Assembly: GCA_025782395.1 (NCBI GenBank)
Contig: JALGZD010000102.1
Location: 28,849 to 92,848 of the forward strand
Direction of reading: 5' to 3'
Origin: a bacterium
Lineage (GTDB): Bacteria > Joyebacterota > Joyebacteria > Joyebacterales > Joyebacteraceae
DNA length: 64,000 bases
Below are positions 47,325 to 59,172 of the stretch, in pieces. The notes beneath the pieces are model-generated. The model was not told where the DNA came from. It worked only from the letters and a program-made list of their open reading frames with translations, and did not search any database. The position numbers and the translations under genes were made by a program. How positions within the stretch are numbered: position 1 is the stretch's first letter; every line of letters begins with the position of its first letter.

Positions 47325-48251
47325 TCACACCGGCCGTGCGGCGCGAAGCTCTTCCAGCAGGTGATACGGGATCTCGATCTCTCCCACCTCGATCTGCGGC
47401 TTGTTTGCCCCGTGGAAATCGGTCCCGCCGGTCTTGAGGACGCCGCGTTCGCGCGCGATCGAAGCGTAGTGGTCGATGAGCTTGTCGCGCTCCTCCCGGG
47501 AGATGAGCGAGCCGGTTTTGTCGTGGAAGGGACGGTTTTTATCGTAGGTGTAGTAGACCTCGATGCCCTTCACACCGGCGTCCAGACAACGCCCGATGGC
47601 GGCATCAACGTCTGGATCAACGAGCTCGCCGTGTTTTGTGAAGGTCTCATTGTACGCACCGGGGTGCGCGATGACGGGCACGCCGCCGGCGCGCTCAATG
47701 AGGTCGACGCTCGCTTCGAGAGACAGGCTGAAGTCCTTCGTGACATACCAATCCCCGCCGAATGACGTCTTCTCAAAAAAGACCTCGGCGCGAAGGTCAG
47801 GGTAGTGTTCTCTCAGGATCTTCCAGATGTGTGGACGCCGAACCGTGTCTCCGGCCGCCACGGCAAGCACCTCAGAGCTTTCTATCTCGTAGCCGTTCTG
47901 GGCGAGCATGGCGAGCTGCTTGAAGAGCTTATCGTTCTTCGCCTTCTGAAGGACTTCGAGCGCCTCGTTGAGCTCGGCATGCTCCGGGTCGATGAAGTAC
48001 CCGAGGATGTCGATCTCGATGAGATGACGCGCAGGATCATGAGCGATCCCGATCTCAGTGCCCGGCACCACTTCGATACCGTGCTTCTCCCCCGCCGCCA
48101 TTGCGTCCTTCACAGCGCCGATCGTGTCGTGATCCGTGATGGCGATGGCGGCAAGTCCTCGCTTCTTCGCGAGAAGAACGATCTCTCCCGGAGTAAGAGT
48201 TCCGTCGGATGCTGTCGTGTGAAGATGGAGGTCGATGCGGGCATCGGTCAT
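47325..48251 (-). CDS. PHP-domain phosphoesterase
   Basis: 308 residues. Metal-binding PHP motifs: DLHLHTTASDG (N-terminus), ITDHDT (about 38), GTEIG, HIW, VIAHPGAY (about 197) and GTDFHG near the C-terminus. This is the TrpH/YciV (RNase AM, nucleoside 3',5'-bisphosphatase) type of stand-alone PHP protein. It would hydrolyse phosphate esters of nucleotides or short RNA ends. Five bases downstream of the membrane protein gene. Nothing else is seen in 47206-47324. Confidence 0.93.
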   Translation of the reverse strand: MTDARIDLHLHTTASDGTLTPGEIVLLAKKRGLAAIAITDHDTIGAVKDAMAAGEKHGIEVVPGTEIGIAHDPARHLIEIDILGYFIDPEHAELNEALEVLQKAKNDKLFKQLAMLAQNGYEIESSEVLAVAAGDTVRRPHIWKILREHYPDLRAEVFFEKTSFGGDWYVTKDFSLSLEASVDLIERAGGVPVIAHPGAYNETFTKHGELVDPDVDAAIGRCLDAGVKGIEVYYTYDKNRPFHDKTGSLISREERDKLIDHYASIARERGVLKTGGTDFHGANKPQIEVGEIEIPYHLLEELRAARPV

Positions 48252-48256
48252 GGGCG

Positions 48257-49087
48257 CTACACCTCGATTCCGAAGAAGCCCTTGAGGGCGAAGCCCGCGA
48301 TGACCGAGATCCCGAAGAAGATCCAGAGCCAGTGGAACGTGAGACCGAAGAGGAGCCCTTGCTTCTCTCTGTAGCGGACTGTGATCGAGTGCACGATGGA
48401 GTCTCGCGGGATCGGCTGCTCGGCGGGATAGAGGAAAGCGCTCCAGGTTCCGGCCCTCGGTCTGAGCGAAGCGAACCTCACGGTACCGAGGTCCTCGCCG
48501 ACCACGACCACCTTATCGACCGTCCCGTCCGGCGTAACGACCGAGAGCGCGCGCGTGCCGCAGCGATCGGCCGCTATCTTCCATTCGATCTCGCCTGCCG
48601 CGTCCATCCTGAGCGCGGGCGAAACGATGCGGATGCCGTCCGGCGTCTCGAGCGTGATGCCGGCCTCAGTCGCACGTACGCCGTCCGCGAGCACGACCGT
48701 CACGACGGTCACGTCCCCGGGGACAAGAGGCTCGTGCGCGTATCTGATGCCGAGCTGCACCATGATGAAGAGCACGGGTATGAAAAGGAACACGATCGGC
48801 CTCAGTGAGTGCCTGAGGTACTGGAGGTTGTAGCGCACGACGCTGCCCATTGCGCGGAACATGACCGAAGGAGCGTTTCTGAAGATCCACATCTCCATGA
48901 TGTACGCCTTGAGCTTGTCCTTCGTCGCCGCGATCATTTTCTGATTGGACGTCTTGCCGAAAACGAAAAGCATCACGACGCCGGTCACAACGGAGACGAC
49001 GAGGAGACCCACAATCGGGTGCATCCCCGCAAACGGTGCGAGAACTATGTCGAACGCCTTCGTTATGACTCTAAGCACTGGCCACAT
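48257..49087 (-). CDS. Membrane protein with EMC3/YidC-like helical hairpin and beta domain
   Basis: 276 residues. A membrane helix at about 25-45 (HPIVGLLVVSVVTGVVMLFV), a charged helical stretch with NQKMIAATKDKLKAYIMEMW, and a second helix pair at about 95-115 resemble the core of EMC3/Get1/YidC-type (DUF106/Oxa1) insertases. An extracytoplasmic beta domain (about 122-245) and a last membrane helix (about 250-270) follow. Homology to the Oxa1 superfamily is by pattern only. If right, it would be an extra membrane insertase or assembly factor beside the phosphatase-superfamily genes. Same operon as the PHP gene. Otherwise unrecognised. Confidence 0.65.
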   Translation of the reverse strand: MWPVLRVITKAFDIVLAPFAGMHPIVGLLVVSVVTGVVMLFVFGKTSNQKMIAATKDKLKAYIMEMWIFRNAPSVMFRAMGSVVRYNLQYLRHSLRPIVFLFIPVLFIMVQLGIRYAHEPLVPGDVTVVTVVLADGVRATEAGITLETPDGIRIVSPALRMDAAGEIEWKIAADRCGTRALSVVTPDGTVDKVVVVGEDLGTVRFASLRPRAGTWSAFLYPAEQPIPRDSIVHSITVRYREKQGLLFGLTFHWLWIFFGISVIAGFALKGFFGIEV

Positions 49088-49174
49088 GTGTCTCTCTCAC
49101 TGGCTGACCGGCTGAAGAGCGGCTATCCTCCCGCGCCCTTCACAGGACGGCCGGACGATCACCCGCCCCGGAAC

Positions 49175-49366
49175 CTACGAGATGTACCCGAGCCCCTTGA
49201 GCTTCTCCTTGATCTCCTCTTCGGAGTCCGACTCCTCGAGCTCTGCGATCTCCTTCTCGAGCGCGTGCGTAACGAACTCCTCCACCGACGAGTAGCCCGC
49301 CATCTCTGCGTACTTCTTCACCTTCTCGAGAAGGCCCTTGTCGATCTTGATGCCTCCACCGAACAT
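49175..49366 (-). CDS. Small helical (ribbon-helix-helix-like) protein
   Basis: 63 residues from ATG at 49366 after AAGGAGGACTCAAG, a strong ribosome site. MFGGGIKIDKGLLEKVKKYA then EMAGYSSVEEFVTHALEKE has the strand-helix-helix pattern of ribbon-helix-helix proteins. The acidic C-terminus ends EEIKEKLKGLGYIS. The ending resembles short LxxLGYI(E/S) motifs in the neighbouring phosphatase-superfamily proteins. It lies 20 bases after the lipoprotein gene, in the same operon. It could be a regulator or an adaptor; neither is proven. Confidence 0.8.
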   Translation of the reverse strand: MFGGGIKIDKGLLEKVKKYAEMAGYSSVEEFVTHALEKEIAELEESDSEEEIKEKLKGLGYIS

Positions 49367-49386
49367 CTTGAGTCCTCCTTGTTGCC

Positions 49387-51556
49387 CTACTCGAACACCG
49401 ACCGTCCGACCATCCACTCCCGCTTGCCGATGCCGAACTCACTGAGAATCGTCGGAGCCATGTCGTAGAGTGACGGCTCTTCGTGCGTGACGGCCTTGTT
49501 GGCGAACAGCACACCGGGCACGTGGTGATAATCGGCGCAGTGATCGCCGCTCCATTTCTTCGTATTGTCGCTGACAACGCACGACGGAACCTGACCGCCA
49601 GCCGTCTGGTCGGAACCGCGATAGCCCCAGCCATACCCCATGATGATGTCCGGTGCCGTCGCCTTGTACGGACCGTGGTAGGCCTCGACCGCCTTGTATG
49701 CCCTGACGATCATCCTCTCGTCCGTCTTCGGGTCCCGCAGCGTCTCAAGCCTGGCTGCGATCTCATCGATCAGCTCCTGTGCCTCAGCGCCCCCGTCCAC
49801 TATGCCCTGAGCCTCCCGTCCCCTCGTGTTGATGTAGAGACCGTTGATACCGAGCCCGAACGCGCGAGTACGATCCCAATCAACTCCGATCAGCCATTCA
49901 ACCTGCTCCGGTTCCGTCCCCGGCTTCAGAACGAGATACCCCTCATCGTAGAGCCACCTGTTCAGATGAAACTCGCGATACCACGGGGCGAACCCGTGGT
50001 CCGAAAGAACGATAAGCGTCGTGTTCTCGTCCAGCCCGGCGAGCACGTCACCAAGGATGGCATCGAACTTCACGTAGAGCCCCTCGAGATAGTCGGCGAA
50101 CGCCGCGTCTTCCGCAGCGTTGTACGCCGGATGGGACGGGTCCATGCAGCGCCACATGGCGTGCGAACACTGATCGAGGGAACCAAAGTAGAAGTAGAGA
50201 AGCCCCTCGTGAAAGCGCGACAGCTCGTAGTCAAACTGCTTCAAACGCTCGTCGAAGACGATACCGGACTGCTTCGTGAACTCCTCGTTGCCGAAGACGC
50301 CGTGCTCGAGCGCTTTCGTATCCTCCGGCATGTTCTGCGTGTAGAAATGCCCAACCGCGTCCACCAGTTCTTTCCCATACTCCGCCGGGTCCGTGATGGG
50401 AAGAATCTGCTTGGCAGCGTTGATCTGAACCGGCGTGGCATAGAGCTCGAATTCCGGGTGAGCCGACTTGAGGAGAAACCGCACAATGCCACTCACGGTC
50501 ACGGCGGCAGGCACCATCTCGAAATCAACCTCGATCCACTCGCTGAATTCTCCCTTTGTGAGAACAACTTCGCTGTCGCCGATGACGACCTTGGCGACGG
50601 GGTTCTCAGGGTCGACGAAGACCCGGAAGTCGACAGCGACCTTCTTCTCGCTGTACGAGACTCTCTCTCCTGTCCGCTCTTCGATCTTCTCGTAGTCTTT
50701 GAAGTCGTTCGGCGGCCCGTAGAGCTTCGCATCAACGACGCCATTCACGACGCGCACCGGGTAGACATAACCACCCGAGATGTCGTCCGAGCCGGGCCAC
50801 GGATCGGTCGTGTAGAACGAGAAAGTCCCGTAGGTCCCAAGGATGTCGGGCGTGCCCATTCCCGAGATGCTCCGTGTCGTGCCGGTCTCGCTCGGCACAG
50901 GTGGGAAGTTCGACGGGATCTTGAAGATGGTGCACGGGACTCCGGCTGCCTCAAGCACCTGCCAGAACGCAACGCCCCGCCTCAGGTTCATCGTGCCGCC
51001 CCCCACCAGCGGGAGAACGTAATCGGTGAACGGTAGCGCGAACTCGTTCTTCACGGGAATGAATCCCAGGATCTTTGCGCGCTCGGGGGCGGGTATGACC
51101 TGTGAAGTCGAGAGATACGGCATGTACGTCGACCTGTCGCAGTGGACGAAGTCGAAGATGCCGTGCCCGCCGGGATCGGCTCCCGTGATAAAGTTCGACC
51201 AGGCGACCGGGCTCTGCGGTGGGATGCTCGAGAGGAGCGGACTGAAGCCACCCGTCTCCGCGAGCTGTCTGAAGTGCGGGAGCTTCCCCTCGTCCATCAG
51301 CCGCGTGGTCATGACCCAGTCCATGCCGTCGATGCCGATGACAAGGGCTTTCTTCTCCCCCGACCGGACAGCCTCGCGCACGTTTGAGTCCATCTCGATG
51401 TACCCGAGTGAAGCCAGCGCCGCCCTGTCCTCTTCGGTCAGACCGGCGTCCTCCGGTTCATCTCCCGTGCAGCCCGCGAGCGCCACCGTCAGCGCGAGCG
51501 CTGCGGCCAGCATCAAAGCCGGTGGGAGCAGCCATCGCCGCAACCGGTATCCATGT

Positions 51557-51570
<14 letters not shown>
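49387..51570 (-). CDS. Alkaline-phosphatase-superfamily lipoprotein (phosphodiesterase-like)
   Basis: 727 residues, start ATG at 51570 or 51564, inside the end of the preceding gene. The lipobox is VALAGC (cleavage before Cys), so it is a lipoprotein and a candidate Lnt client. After a TEEDRAALASLGYIE segment the catalytic domain shows the metal Asp in IGIDGMDW, the nucleophile region PQSPVAWSNFITGADPGGHG (Ser at the position of the NPP nucleophile), SDHGFAPW and GDHCADYHH. An insertion (about 235-380) has beta strands. Family PF01663-type phosphodiesterase/nucleotide pyrophosphatase. Substrate unknown; phosphodiester in lipid or glycan head groups is inferred from location. Confidence 0.9.
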
Positions 51571-53827
<2,257 letters not shown>

Positions 53828-53873
53828 CGTGCCTCTGTCTGAAGTGGCTGTTGCTTCCCTAGGATATCTAAAG

Positions 53874-53903
53874 ATGATAGTCCCTCAGCAGGCGTCATTA
53901 CAA
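53874..53903 (-). promoter_or_regulatory. Promoter of the 53.8-47.3 kb minus-strand operon
   Basis: TTGTAA (53903-53898), 18-base spacer, TATCAT (53879-53874) on the minus strand; predicted leader about 40 bases before ATG 53827. Confidence 0.6.
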
Positions 53904-53962
53904 GCACCGACCGAAATGAAGCTCACAGTGCACGCAGCGTGTGCCTGATGTCAGAACGAAGT

Positions 53963-53990
53963 TTCACACACGGTTCACTTCTGTTATCCT
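53963..53990 (+). promoter_or_regulatory. Possible promoter of the divergent phosphatase-superfamily gene
   Basis: TTCACA (53963-53968), 16-base spacer, TATCCT (53985-53990). Weak; if used, it favours the GTG start at 54062. Confidence 0.3.
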
Positions 53991-54061
53991 TGAGACAAAC
54001 CAGTTTGGTTATTGGACGGATAGCGAGGCTTCGTTTGTGTGCAGCGTCCTCAGATGACCAC

Positions 54062-56026
54062 GTGAGACTCCCGCTGTGGACGGCTCTTGTTCTCATCTCC
54101 GGAGCCGCCTCCGTCCTGGCCGTCAGACTCGCCAACCCATCTGTTCTCGACGAGCTTCTGACAACCGTAGCCATCTTCTTCGTGCTCCCGTTCGTGCTGT
54201 TTCTCATTCTCAACACGATCTCCCGCGTGGCGGCCGTCATTGCCGCGATTGCAATGCCGGGCGCTTGGCTTCTCATCGCGCGAGGCTCCGCTGACAGTGC
54301 GCTTCTGTCGCTGATTCCGATCGTGTCCGCGCTTGTGATCGCCGTTATCTACTGCACACGCGGCGCACCCGGCACTGGGCACGGCGCAGCCGGCAGCAGA
54401 CACGCCACCCTCGGCAGCGGGCACAGCGCAGCCACCAGCGGACGCCGTTCGGCATTCGTGCTTCTCCCCGCGCTGGCGGTCGCTGTCACGATTCTTCTCG
54501 CGCCGACACCTCGTCCACCCCACATGATCCCACGCGTCCTTCTGATCGGTATCGACGGCGCCAGCTGGGGCAGAGTCGAGCCGCTTGTCGCGGACGGGAG
54601 GCTCCCGAATCTCGAGCGGTTGATCGAACACGGACACACGGCACGGCTCCGCACGCTCCCCAGCATGTACTCACCGCAGATATGGAGCACGATAGCCACC
54701 GGCTGCCTCCCTGACGACCACGGTATCTACGACTTCGGCTGTCGGCAGGCGGACTTCCGCGTCGGCCGCCTATGGGATCGCATGTGGGTCGACGGCCGCT
54801 CGTGCGGCCTCTGTGGATGGTACTTCACCTGGCCACCCAACCCGCACCTCGGACAAAACGACTTCGTGGTCCCGAGCACGCTCGCCCCTGACGGCCGGAC
54901 ATATCCACCCGACTTCTCATTCTACTGGCAGCTCTGGGCGCGCGAGTCGTTCAAGAGTGATGAGACCGTTCCGTACCACGTTGCCGCTCTCAAAGCCTTC
55001 AGAAACGGCGTTCGCCTCTCCACTCTCAGACGCGCGGTGACGGGCGTCGTCGCCCGCAAACTGAGCCCCCGGGCGCCCCTCGAAGAGGCCTGGCGGAATC
55101 GTCAGCTCTCGGCTGCGCTTGAGACGGACGTTTTCTGCGAGCTCCTGCGGACCCGCCGTCCCGAGTTCGCCGCGATCTTGCTCAATCAGGTGGACAAGGT
55201 CTCGCATCTCTACTGGAAGTACATGGAGCCGGAAGGGTTCGAGCATGTGTCCGCGGACGATCAGGCGCGATACTCGGGCGTGATCGACGAGCTCTACGTG
55301 GAGATCGACGCCTGCCTGGCGAAAATTCTGGACGTCGCCCCGCTCGATGCTGAGATCGTCGTGGTCTCGGACCACGGCTTCCGCCCGGCCCTCAGAAGGA
55401 CCGCCGGACGCTTCTGCCGGATCCGGACGGAAAACCTCATCAAGGTTCTGGGAATGGAGAGCGACGTGTTCGGAACCAACGTCGACCGCGTGGTGCATCT
55501 GAGACCGACCGCAGAGTCAGAACCGCTGCGCGAAGCCGCGCTCAATCGTCTCGAAGCACGACTCGCCGACGCCCATCTCTCGGACGAGAGCGTTCCCTTC
55601 TTCACGGTGACCCGCGACGGCCCGAGCTTGTGTCTGGAGATCAAAGATCGAAATGAGCTCCCGCCCGACGCCCGGCTCGTCATCGGAAGCGATGCCAGAC
55701 CGGTGGCGGAACTCGTCGCCATGAGGATCGAGGCCCGTTTCTCTGGGGAACACCACCCCGACGGTGTCTTCATTCTGGCGGGTCCGTCATCTGATCGCGC
55801 GACCGTGGGCGACTCACTGCACGTGCTTGATGTCGCTCCGACAGTTGCGGCACTCCTCGACCTTCCATCGGCTCCGAACTGGACGGGGCGTCCGGCCATC
55901 GGAAACCTATCGCCGGAGGCTCTCGCGGTAGCCGTCTACCCCGCTCCATCGGCGTCCGTTCCTGCGAACACCACAATGGACGAGGCTCTCAAGGAGAAGC
56001 TGAGGGCGATGGGCTATCTCGAGTAG
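54062..56026 (+). CDS. Alkaline-phosphatase-superfamily membrane enzyme, short-insert type
   Basis: 654 residues if GTG 54062 is the start; the frame is open from 53939, but those codons look non-coding (Ser/Leu/Arg rich) and overlap the probable promoter. N-terminal membrane helices (about residues 5-22, 30-55, 60-105 and 130-145) are separated by a Gly/His/Ala low-complexity loop. The catalytic domain has LIGIDGASWG, SMYSPQIWSTIATGCLPDD, VVSDHGFRPAL and the late His in SGEHHPDG. The C-terminus is LKEKLRAMGYLE, like the endings of nearby proteins. A polytopic relative of the two enzymes on the opposite strand. Function unknown. Confidence 0.87.
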   Translation: MRLPLWTALVLISGAASVLAVRLANPSVLDELLTTVAIFFVLPFVLFLILNTISRVAAVIAAIAMPGAWLLIARGSADSALLSLIPIVSALVIAVIYCTRGAPGTGHGAAGSRHATLGSGHSAATSGRRSAFVLLPALAVAVTILLAPTPRPPHMIPRVLLIGIDGASWGRVEPLVADGRLPNLERLIEHGHTARLRTLPSMYSPQIWSTIATGCLPDDHGIYDFGCRQADFRVGRLWDRMWVDGRSCGLCGWYFTWPPNPHLGQNDFVVPSTLAPDGRTYPPDFSFYWQLWARESFKSDETVPYHVAALKAFRNGVRLSTLRRAVTGVVARKLSPRAPLEEAWRNRQLSAALETDVFCELLRTRRPEFAAILLNQVDKVSHLYWKYMEPEGFEHVSADDQARYSGVIDELYVEIDACLAKILDVAPLDAEIVVVSDHGFRPALRRTAGRFCRIRTENLIKVLGMESDVFGTNVDRVVHLRPTAESEPLREAALNRLEARLADAHLSDESVPFFTVTRDGPSLCLEIKDRNELPPDARLVIGSDARPVAELVAMRIEARFSGEHHPDGVFILAGPSSDRATVGDSLHVLDVAPTVAALLDLPSAPNWTGRPAIGNLSPEALAVAVYPAPSASVPANTTMDEALKEKLRAMGYLE

Positions 56027-56070
56027 ACGGGGCCGGCAAGCTGCCGCGACGCGACTGCGAGGAGACAAGG

Positions 56071-57399
56071 CTACCCCACCGCCGCCACGATGATCCCAGC
56101 CAGCTGCGTGATCTCGAGTTCCCTCCCGCCGTCCGGCGGGGAGCCGGCCGGCGCCGCGTCCAGTGACCAGAAAAAGGCATCGTCCCACGTGTGCATCCCG
56201 GTGAGATTCGTGCGACCGAAGAGCTCCTTCTCTTTGACCGTGTCCTTGAGGTCGAACCCGTGGTGTCCGACCGGGATGAGATCGGGCGCATTCCGCGTCT
56301 CGGGACCCGTGTAGATTTCATCGCGCTCAAAGACGTGCTGAATGACCGGATCGCCATCGTACGTCAGGCTCGAGAGCCCCGACTTGATCTCGTCCATGAT
56401 GGAGCGGACCGATGCATCGTCGACGCTCCCCTTCGGGAAGCGGCCTCTCCGGTTGAGGAAGATGCGACCGGGCGCCACGGCGAACGCCTTCGAGCCCTCT
56501 GCAATGTCCTCCATGTTCGACGGCTCGTCCTTCTCGAATGAAAGGAACCCGTTGTCGGCCAGCCACCGGTTGACCCGGACCTCCTGCTGAATTCCGCAGA
56601 ACCCGTGGTCGGAGAGCATGAAGAAGCCCTCCCCTTCGTTCTTGCGGCCTGAGTCGTTCTGGAACTTCGCGTAGAACTCACCGATGAAACCGTCGATCTT
56701 CCGGAAGTAGTCGATCGCCTGCTCGTGTCGCTCGTGCGATCCGTCCTCGATCGCCGCCCAGAGGTAGTGCATGAGCCGGTCGGTGCCGGTCACGACGATC
56801 TGCATGTAGTCCCAGTTTTCCTTCTCCCAGAAGTGGAGTGCTGCTGCCCTCCTCGTCGCCAGCGTCGACTCCAACTCATCGAAGAGGAAGTCGTGATCTC
56901 CGCGTGCGCGGGCCGTGTCGACGTCTATCCTGTAGCCCATGCCCTCGAGGTCGGCGAGAATGCGAAGAGGTGCAACGGCCTTCTTGAGAGAGAGCGCCAC
57001 GAACCCGGAGACGAGCACGCCGGGTATCTCGCGAGCCGGGTAGGTCGATGGCTGGTTGATGACGACACTCCGCTTTCTCTTCTCCCCCATCCTGTCCCAG
57101 AACGTCGGCGCCTTGAGATCCCTGAAGTTGGGGAAACGGATGTCGTAGCTGTTGCGCTTCGGGTCGATGAACCCGTAGATACCGTGCGTGCCGGGGTTCG
57201 TGCCGGTCATGAAGGAGGGCCAGCTCACGGCCGAGATCTCCGGAAGTGTCACCTTCATCTTCGAGAGATGTCCGAGCGAGATGAGGCGGTCCACGTTCGG
57301 CATCGTGCCGTTCGCCGCCAGCTTCGAGAGAAGGGACTGTGGAACACCATCCAGACCTATGACGAGCGTGCGCTTTTTCTTCCGTCCGAAGAGAGCCAT
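56071..57399 (-). CDS. Alkaline-phosphatase-superfamily phosphodiesterase-like protein (soluble type)
   Basis: 442 residues from ATG at 57399 after TTGGAGGACAG. No signal peptide or membrane helix: it begins MALFGRKKKRTLVIGLDGVP. Nucleophile region PEISAVSWPSFMTGTNPGTH, then MLSDHGFCGIQ and the late His in LTGMHTWDD. Shorter than its neighbours because it lacks the insertion. Either cytoplasmic or exported by another route. Family members are type I phosphodiesterases/nucleotide pyrophosphatases or phosphomutase relatives; the substrate cannot be read from sequence. Confidence 0.88.
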   Translation of the reverse strand: MALFGRKKKRTLVIGLDGVPQSLLSKLAANGTMPNVDRLISLGHLSKMKVTLPEISAVSWPSFMTGTNPGTHGIYGFIDPKRNSYDIRFPNFRDLKAPTFWDRMGEKRKRSVVINQPSTYPAREIPGVLVSGFVALSLKKAVAPLRILADLEGMGYRIDVDTARARGDHDFLFDELESTLATRRAAALHFWEKENWDYMQIVVTGTDRLMHYLWAAIEDGSHERHEQAIDYFRKIDGFIGEFYAKFQNDSGRKNEGEGFFMLSDHGFCGIQQEVRVNRWLADNGFLSFEKDEPSNMEDIAEGSKAFAVAPGRIFLNRRGRFPKGSVDDASVRSIMDEIKSGLSSLTYDGDPVIQHVFERDEIYTGPETRNAPDLIPVGHHGFDLKDTVKEKELFGRTNLTGMHTWDDAFFWSLDAAPAGSPPDGGRELEITQLAGIIVAAVG

Positions 57400-57538
57400 C
57401 TGTCCTCCAAGAGTGGAAAGGATAAGACCCGAATCCTCACAACGATAGCACCATGCAAACGCCGCCGCGACAAGTCGATGCGCGGCTCTTTCATCTCTAC
57501 CCGGACTCGGGGAGCAGAACCACTGGTTCCTTCTGATG

Positions 57539-57567
57539 TTGAATCGCTCTCTCCAACCTGTTATACT
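57539..57567 (+). promoter_or_regulatory. Sigma-70 promoter of the secreted propeller gene
   Basis: TTGAAT (57539-57544), 17-base spacer, TATACT (57562-57567). Close to consensus; the start near 57574 gives a 45-base leader to GTG 57619. Confidence 0.75.
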
Positions 57568-57618
57568 TGTGTAGTAGTCGTATTTGACCGTCAATTCCCT
57601 GCTTTGGAGGTTACGGAA

Positions 57619-58599
57619 GTGAAACCGGTCGTGGGTGTTCTCTGCTGTGCTCTTCTTCTGGCGACCGCACCACCCGTGGCGGCCTCTCCTGATGTGACGT
57701 GGACACAGCTATTCGGCGGCGGGCTCTTCGAGTGGGGACGCGACGTGGTCGCGACCACCGACGGTGGCTACATCATCGTGGCCGACACGGCATCCTACGG
57801 CCCCGGCGGCTACGATGTCTGGCTGATCAAGACCGACGCATATGGCAACGAGCTCTGGACGAGGACGTTCGGCGGTCTCTACGAGGACCGCGGATTCGCA
57901 GTCCGGCAGACGGACGACGGTGGGTTCATCATCGCCGGAACGACCGGATCCTATGGAGCCGGCGCATACGACATATGGCTCATCAAGACGGATCCGCAGG
58001 GCTACTCAACGTGGAAAAAGACCTTCGGTGGAACCGCCTGGGACTGGGGCTACTCGGTCGAGATCACGAGTGATGGAGGCTACGCCGTCATCGGGTACAC
58101 CGAGTCATACGGCCCCGGGATGAGCGCGGCCTGGCTCATCAGAACGGATTCCACCGGTAACACACTCTGGACGAAGACGTACGGTGGCGCGAGCTCCGAC
58201 TGGGGTCAGTCCATTGTTGAGTGCAGCGACGGCGGCTTCGCCATCGCCGGAGACACCTACTCGTTCGGCGCCGGGAGTCGCGACGCGTGGCTCATCCGGA
58301 CGGACAGCGTGGGCGACACGCTCTGGACGCGCGCGCTCGGGGGAAGCAGCTCCGATGGCGGTAGATCTGTTCTGCAAACGGACGACGGCGGCTTTCTCCT
58401 CACCGGGTACACCAAGTCGCACGGCGCGGGCGACGAGGATCTCTGGATCGTCGGAATCGACTCCCTTGGCGCTACGCTCTGGACGGAAACCTACGGCGGC
58501 AGCGATGACGACGGAGCGGAGTCGATAGCGCCGTTGGCGACGGCAGTCACGACTGGGCCAGATTCGCGCGCCAGTCCCCGGACGGCGGTTACATCGTAG
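57619..58599 (+). CDS. Secreted beta-propeller-like repeat protein, N-terminal part (frameshifted)
   Basis: GTG start at 57619 after GGAGG. Signal peptide (about residues 1-22), then about six repeats of 52 residues with the pattern YGGxxxDxGxSVxxTxDGGF and GYDVWLIKTDxxGxxLW, typical of secreted propeller-like repeats in FCB bacteria. From about 58530 the frame becomes aberrant (LATAVTTGPDSRASP). The sorting domain follows in another frame up to 58976. Two adjacent repeat anchors at the break lie 41 bases apart instead of 156, so about 115 bases are missing. The intact protein would be surface exposed, sorted by its FlgD-like end. Confidence 0.85.
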   Translation: MKPVVGVLCCALLLATAPPVAASPDVTWTQLFGGGLFEWGRDVVATTDGGYIIVADTASYGPGGYDVWLIKTDAYGNELWTRTFGGLYEDRGFAVRQTDDGGFIIAGTTGSYGAGAYDIWLIKTDPQGYSTWKKTFGGTAWDWGYSVEITSDGGYAVIGYTESYGPGMSAAWLIRTDSTGNTLWTKTYGGASSDWGQSIVECSDGGFAIAGDTYSFGAGSRDAWLIRTDSVGDTLWTRALGGSSSDGGRSVLQTDDGGFLLTGYTKSHGAGDEDLWIVGIDSLGATLWTETYGGSDDDGAESIAPLATAVTTGPDSRASPRTAVTS

Positions 58600-58976
58600 T
58601 GGGTGATTCATACGACTTCTTTGACGGTGAGTACAACGTCAGACTCGTGAAACTGGACTCCGAAACGGGCGTACCTGATGATTCCGAACCGCAGCACGCA
58701 GTGCTTGCCATCACGAGCAGCCACCCAAATCCGTTCGGCCATGCAACGAGCATCCACTATCAGCTTCCAGTTGCCGGCGAGCTGACCGTCGAGATCTACG
58801 ACCTGTGTGGTCGGCGCGTGAGAACGCTCCTCACGGGACAATGCCCGGCAGGGTCACACGAGACCGTGTGGGACGGCAGAGATCAGACCGGCGCACCTCT
58901 CGCCGCAGGCGTCTACTTCTGCCGCCTCCAGGGCGGCAGTCAGAGCGCATCGACGAAGCTGGTCGTCGTCAGGTAG
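58599..58976 (+). pseudogene. Frameshifted C-terminal part with FlgD-like sorting domain
   Basis: Open from about 58510 in this frame. It reads DGSHDWARFARQSPDGGYIV (last repeat), then SSHPNPFGHATSI, VEIYDLCGRRVRTL, HETVWDGRDQTG and AAGVYFCRL, ending KLVVVR, a complete type-A sorting domain. It belongs to the propeller gene upstream; GTG 58599 is only the nearest start codon. Confidence 0.85.
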
Positions 58977-58986
58977 CATATCCTCT

Positions 58987-59072
58987 CGCAACGCTATAGC
59001 GATGCGTCCTTTCGGACGGCAGCACATTTCGCAACGCTATAGCGATGCGTCCTTTCGGACGGCAGCACATTC
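58987..59072. repeat. 43-bp palindromic repeat, two copies
   Basis: Copies 58987-59029 and 59030-59072 (cgcaacgctatagcgatgcg at each start). Each holds the palindrome CGCTATAGCG and the hairpin CGTCC-TTTC-GGACG, so it is REP-like. It lies just after the stop of the propeller gene. Confidence 0.9.
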
Positions 59073-59088
59073 CTGATCGAAACGAAGA

Positions 59089-59118
59089 GAGGGTGGCGAC
59101 TGATCCGTCGCCACCCTC
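59089..59118. terminator. Terminator between convergent genes
   Basis: Arms GAGGGTGGCGAC (59089-59100) and its complement (59107-59118), loop tgatcc, then cttcttc on the plus strand; on the minus strand TCTCTTCGTTT follows. It can serve both the propeller gene and the gene ending at 59173. Confidence 0.8.
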
Positions 59119-59172
59119 CTTCTTCAACTCCACCAATGACATCCTGGACCATATGAGACGGTCCGGGTGCCC

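Noticed and set aside
54355..54440. Gly/His/Ala-rich repeat-like stretch in the polytopic phosphatase-superfamily protein.
   Set aside because: Degenerate, no clear unit; treated as a low-complexity loop between membrane helices.
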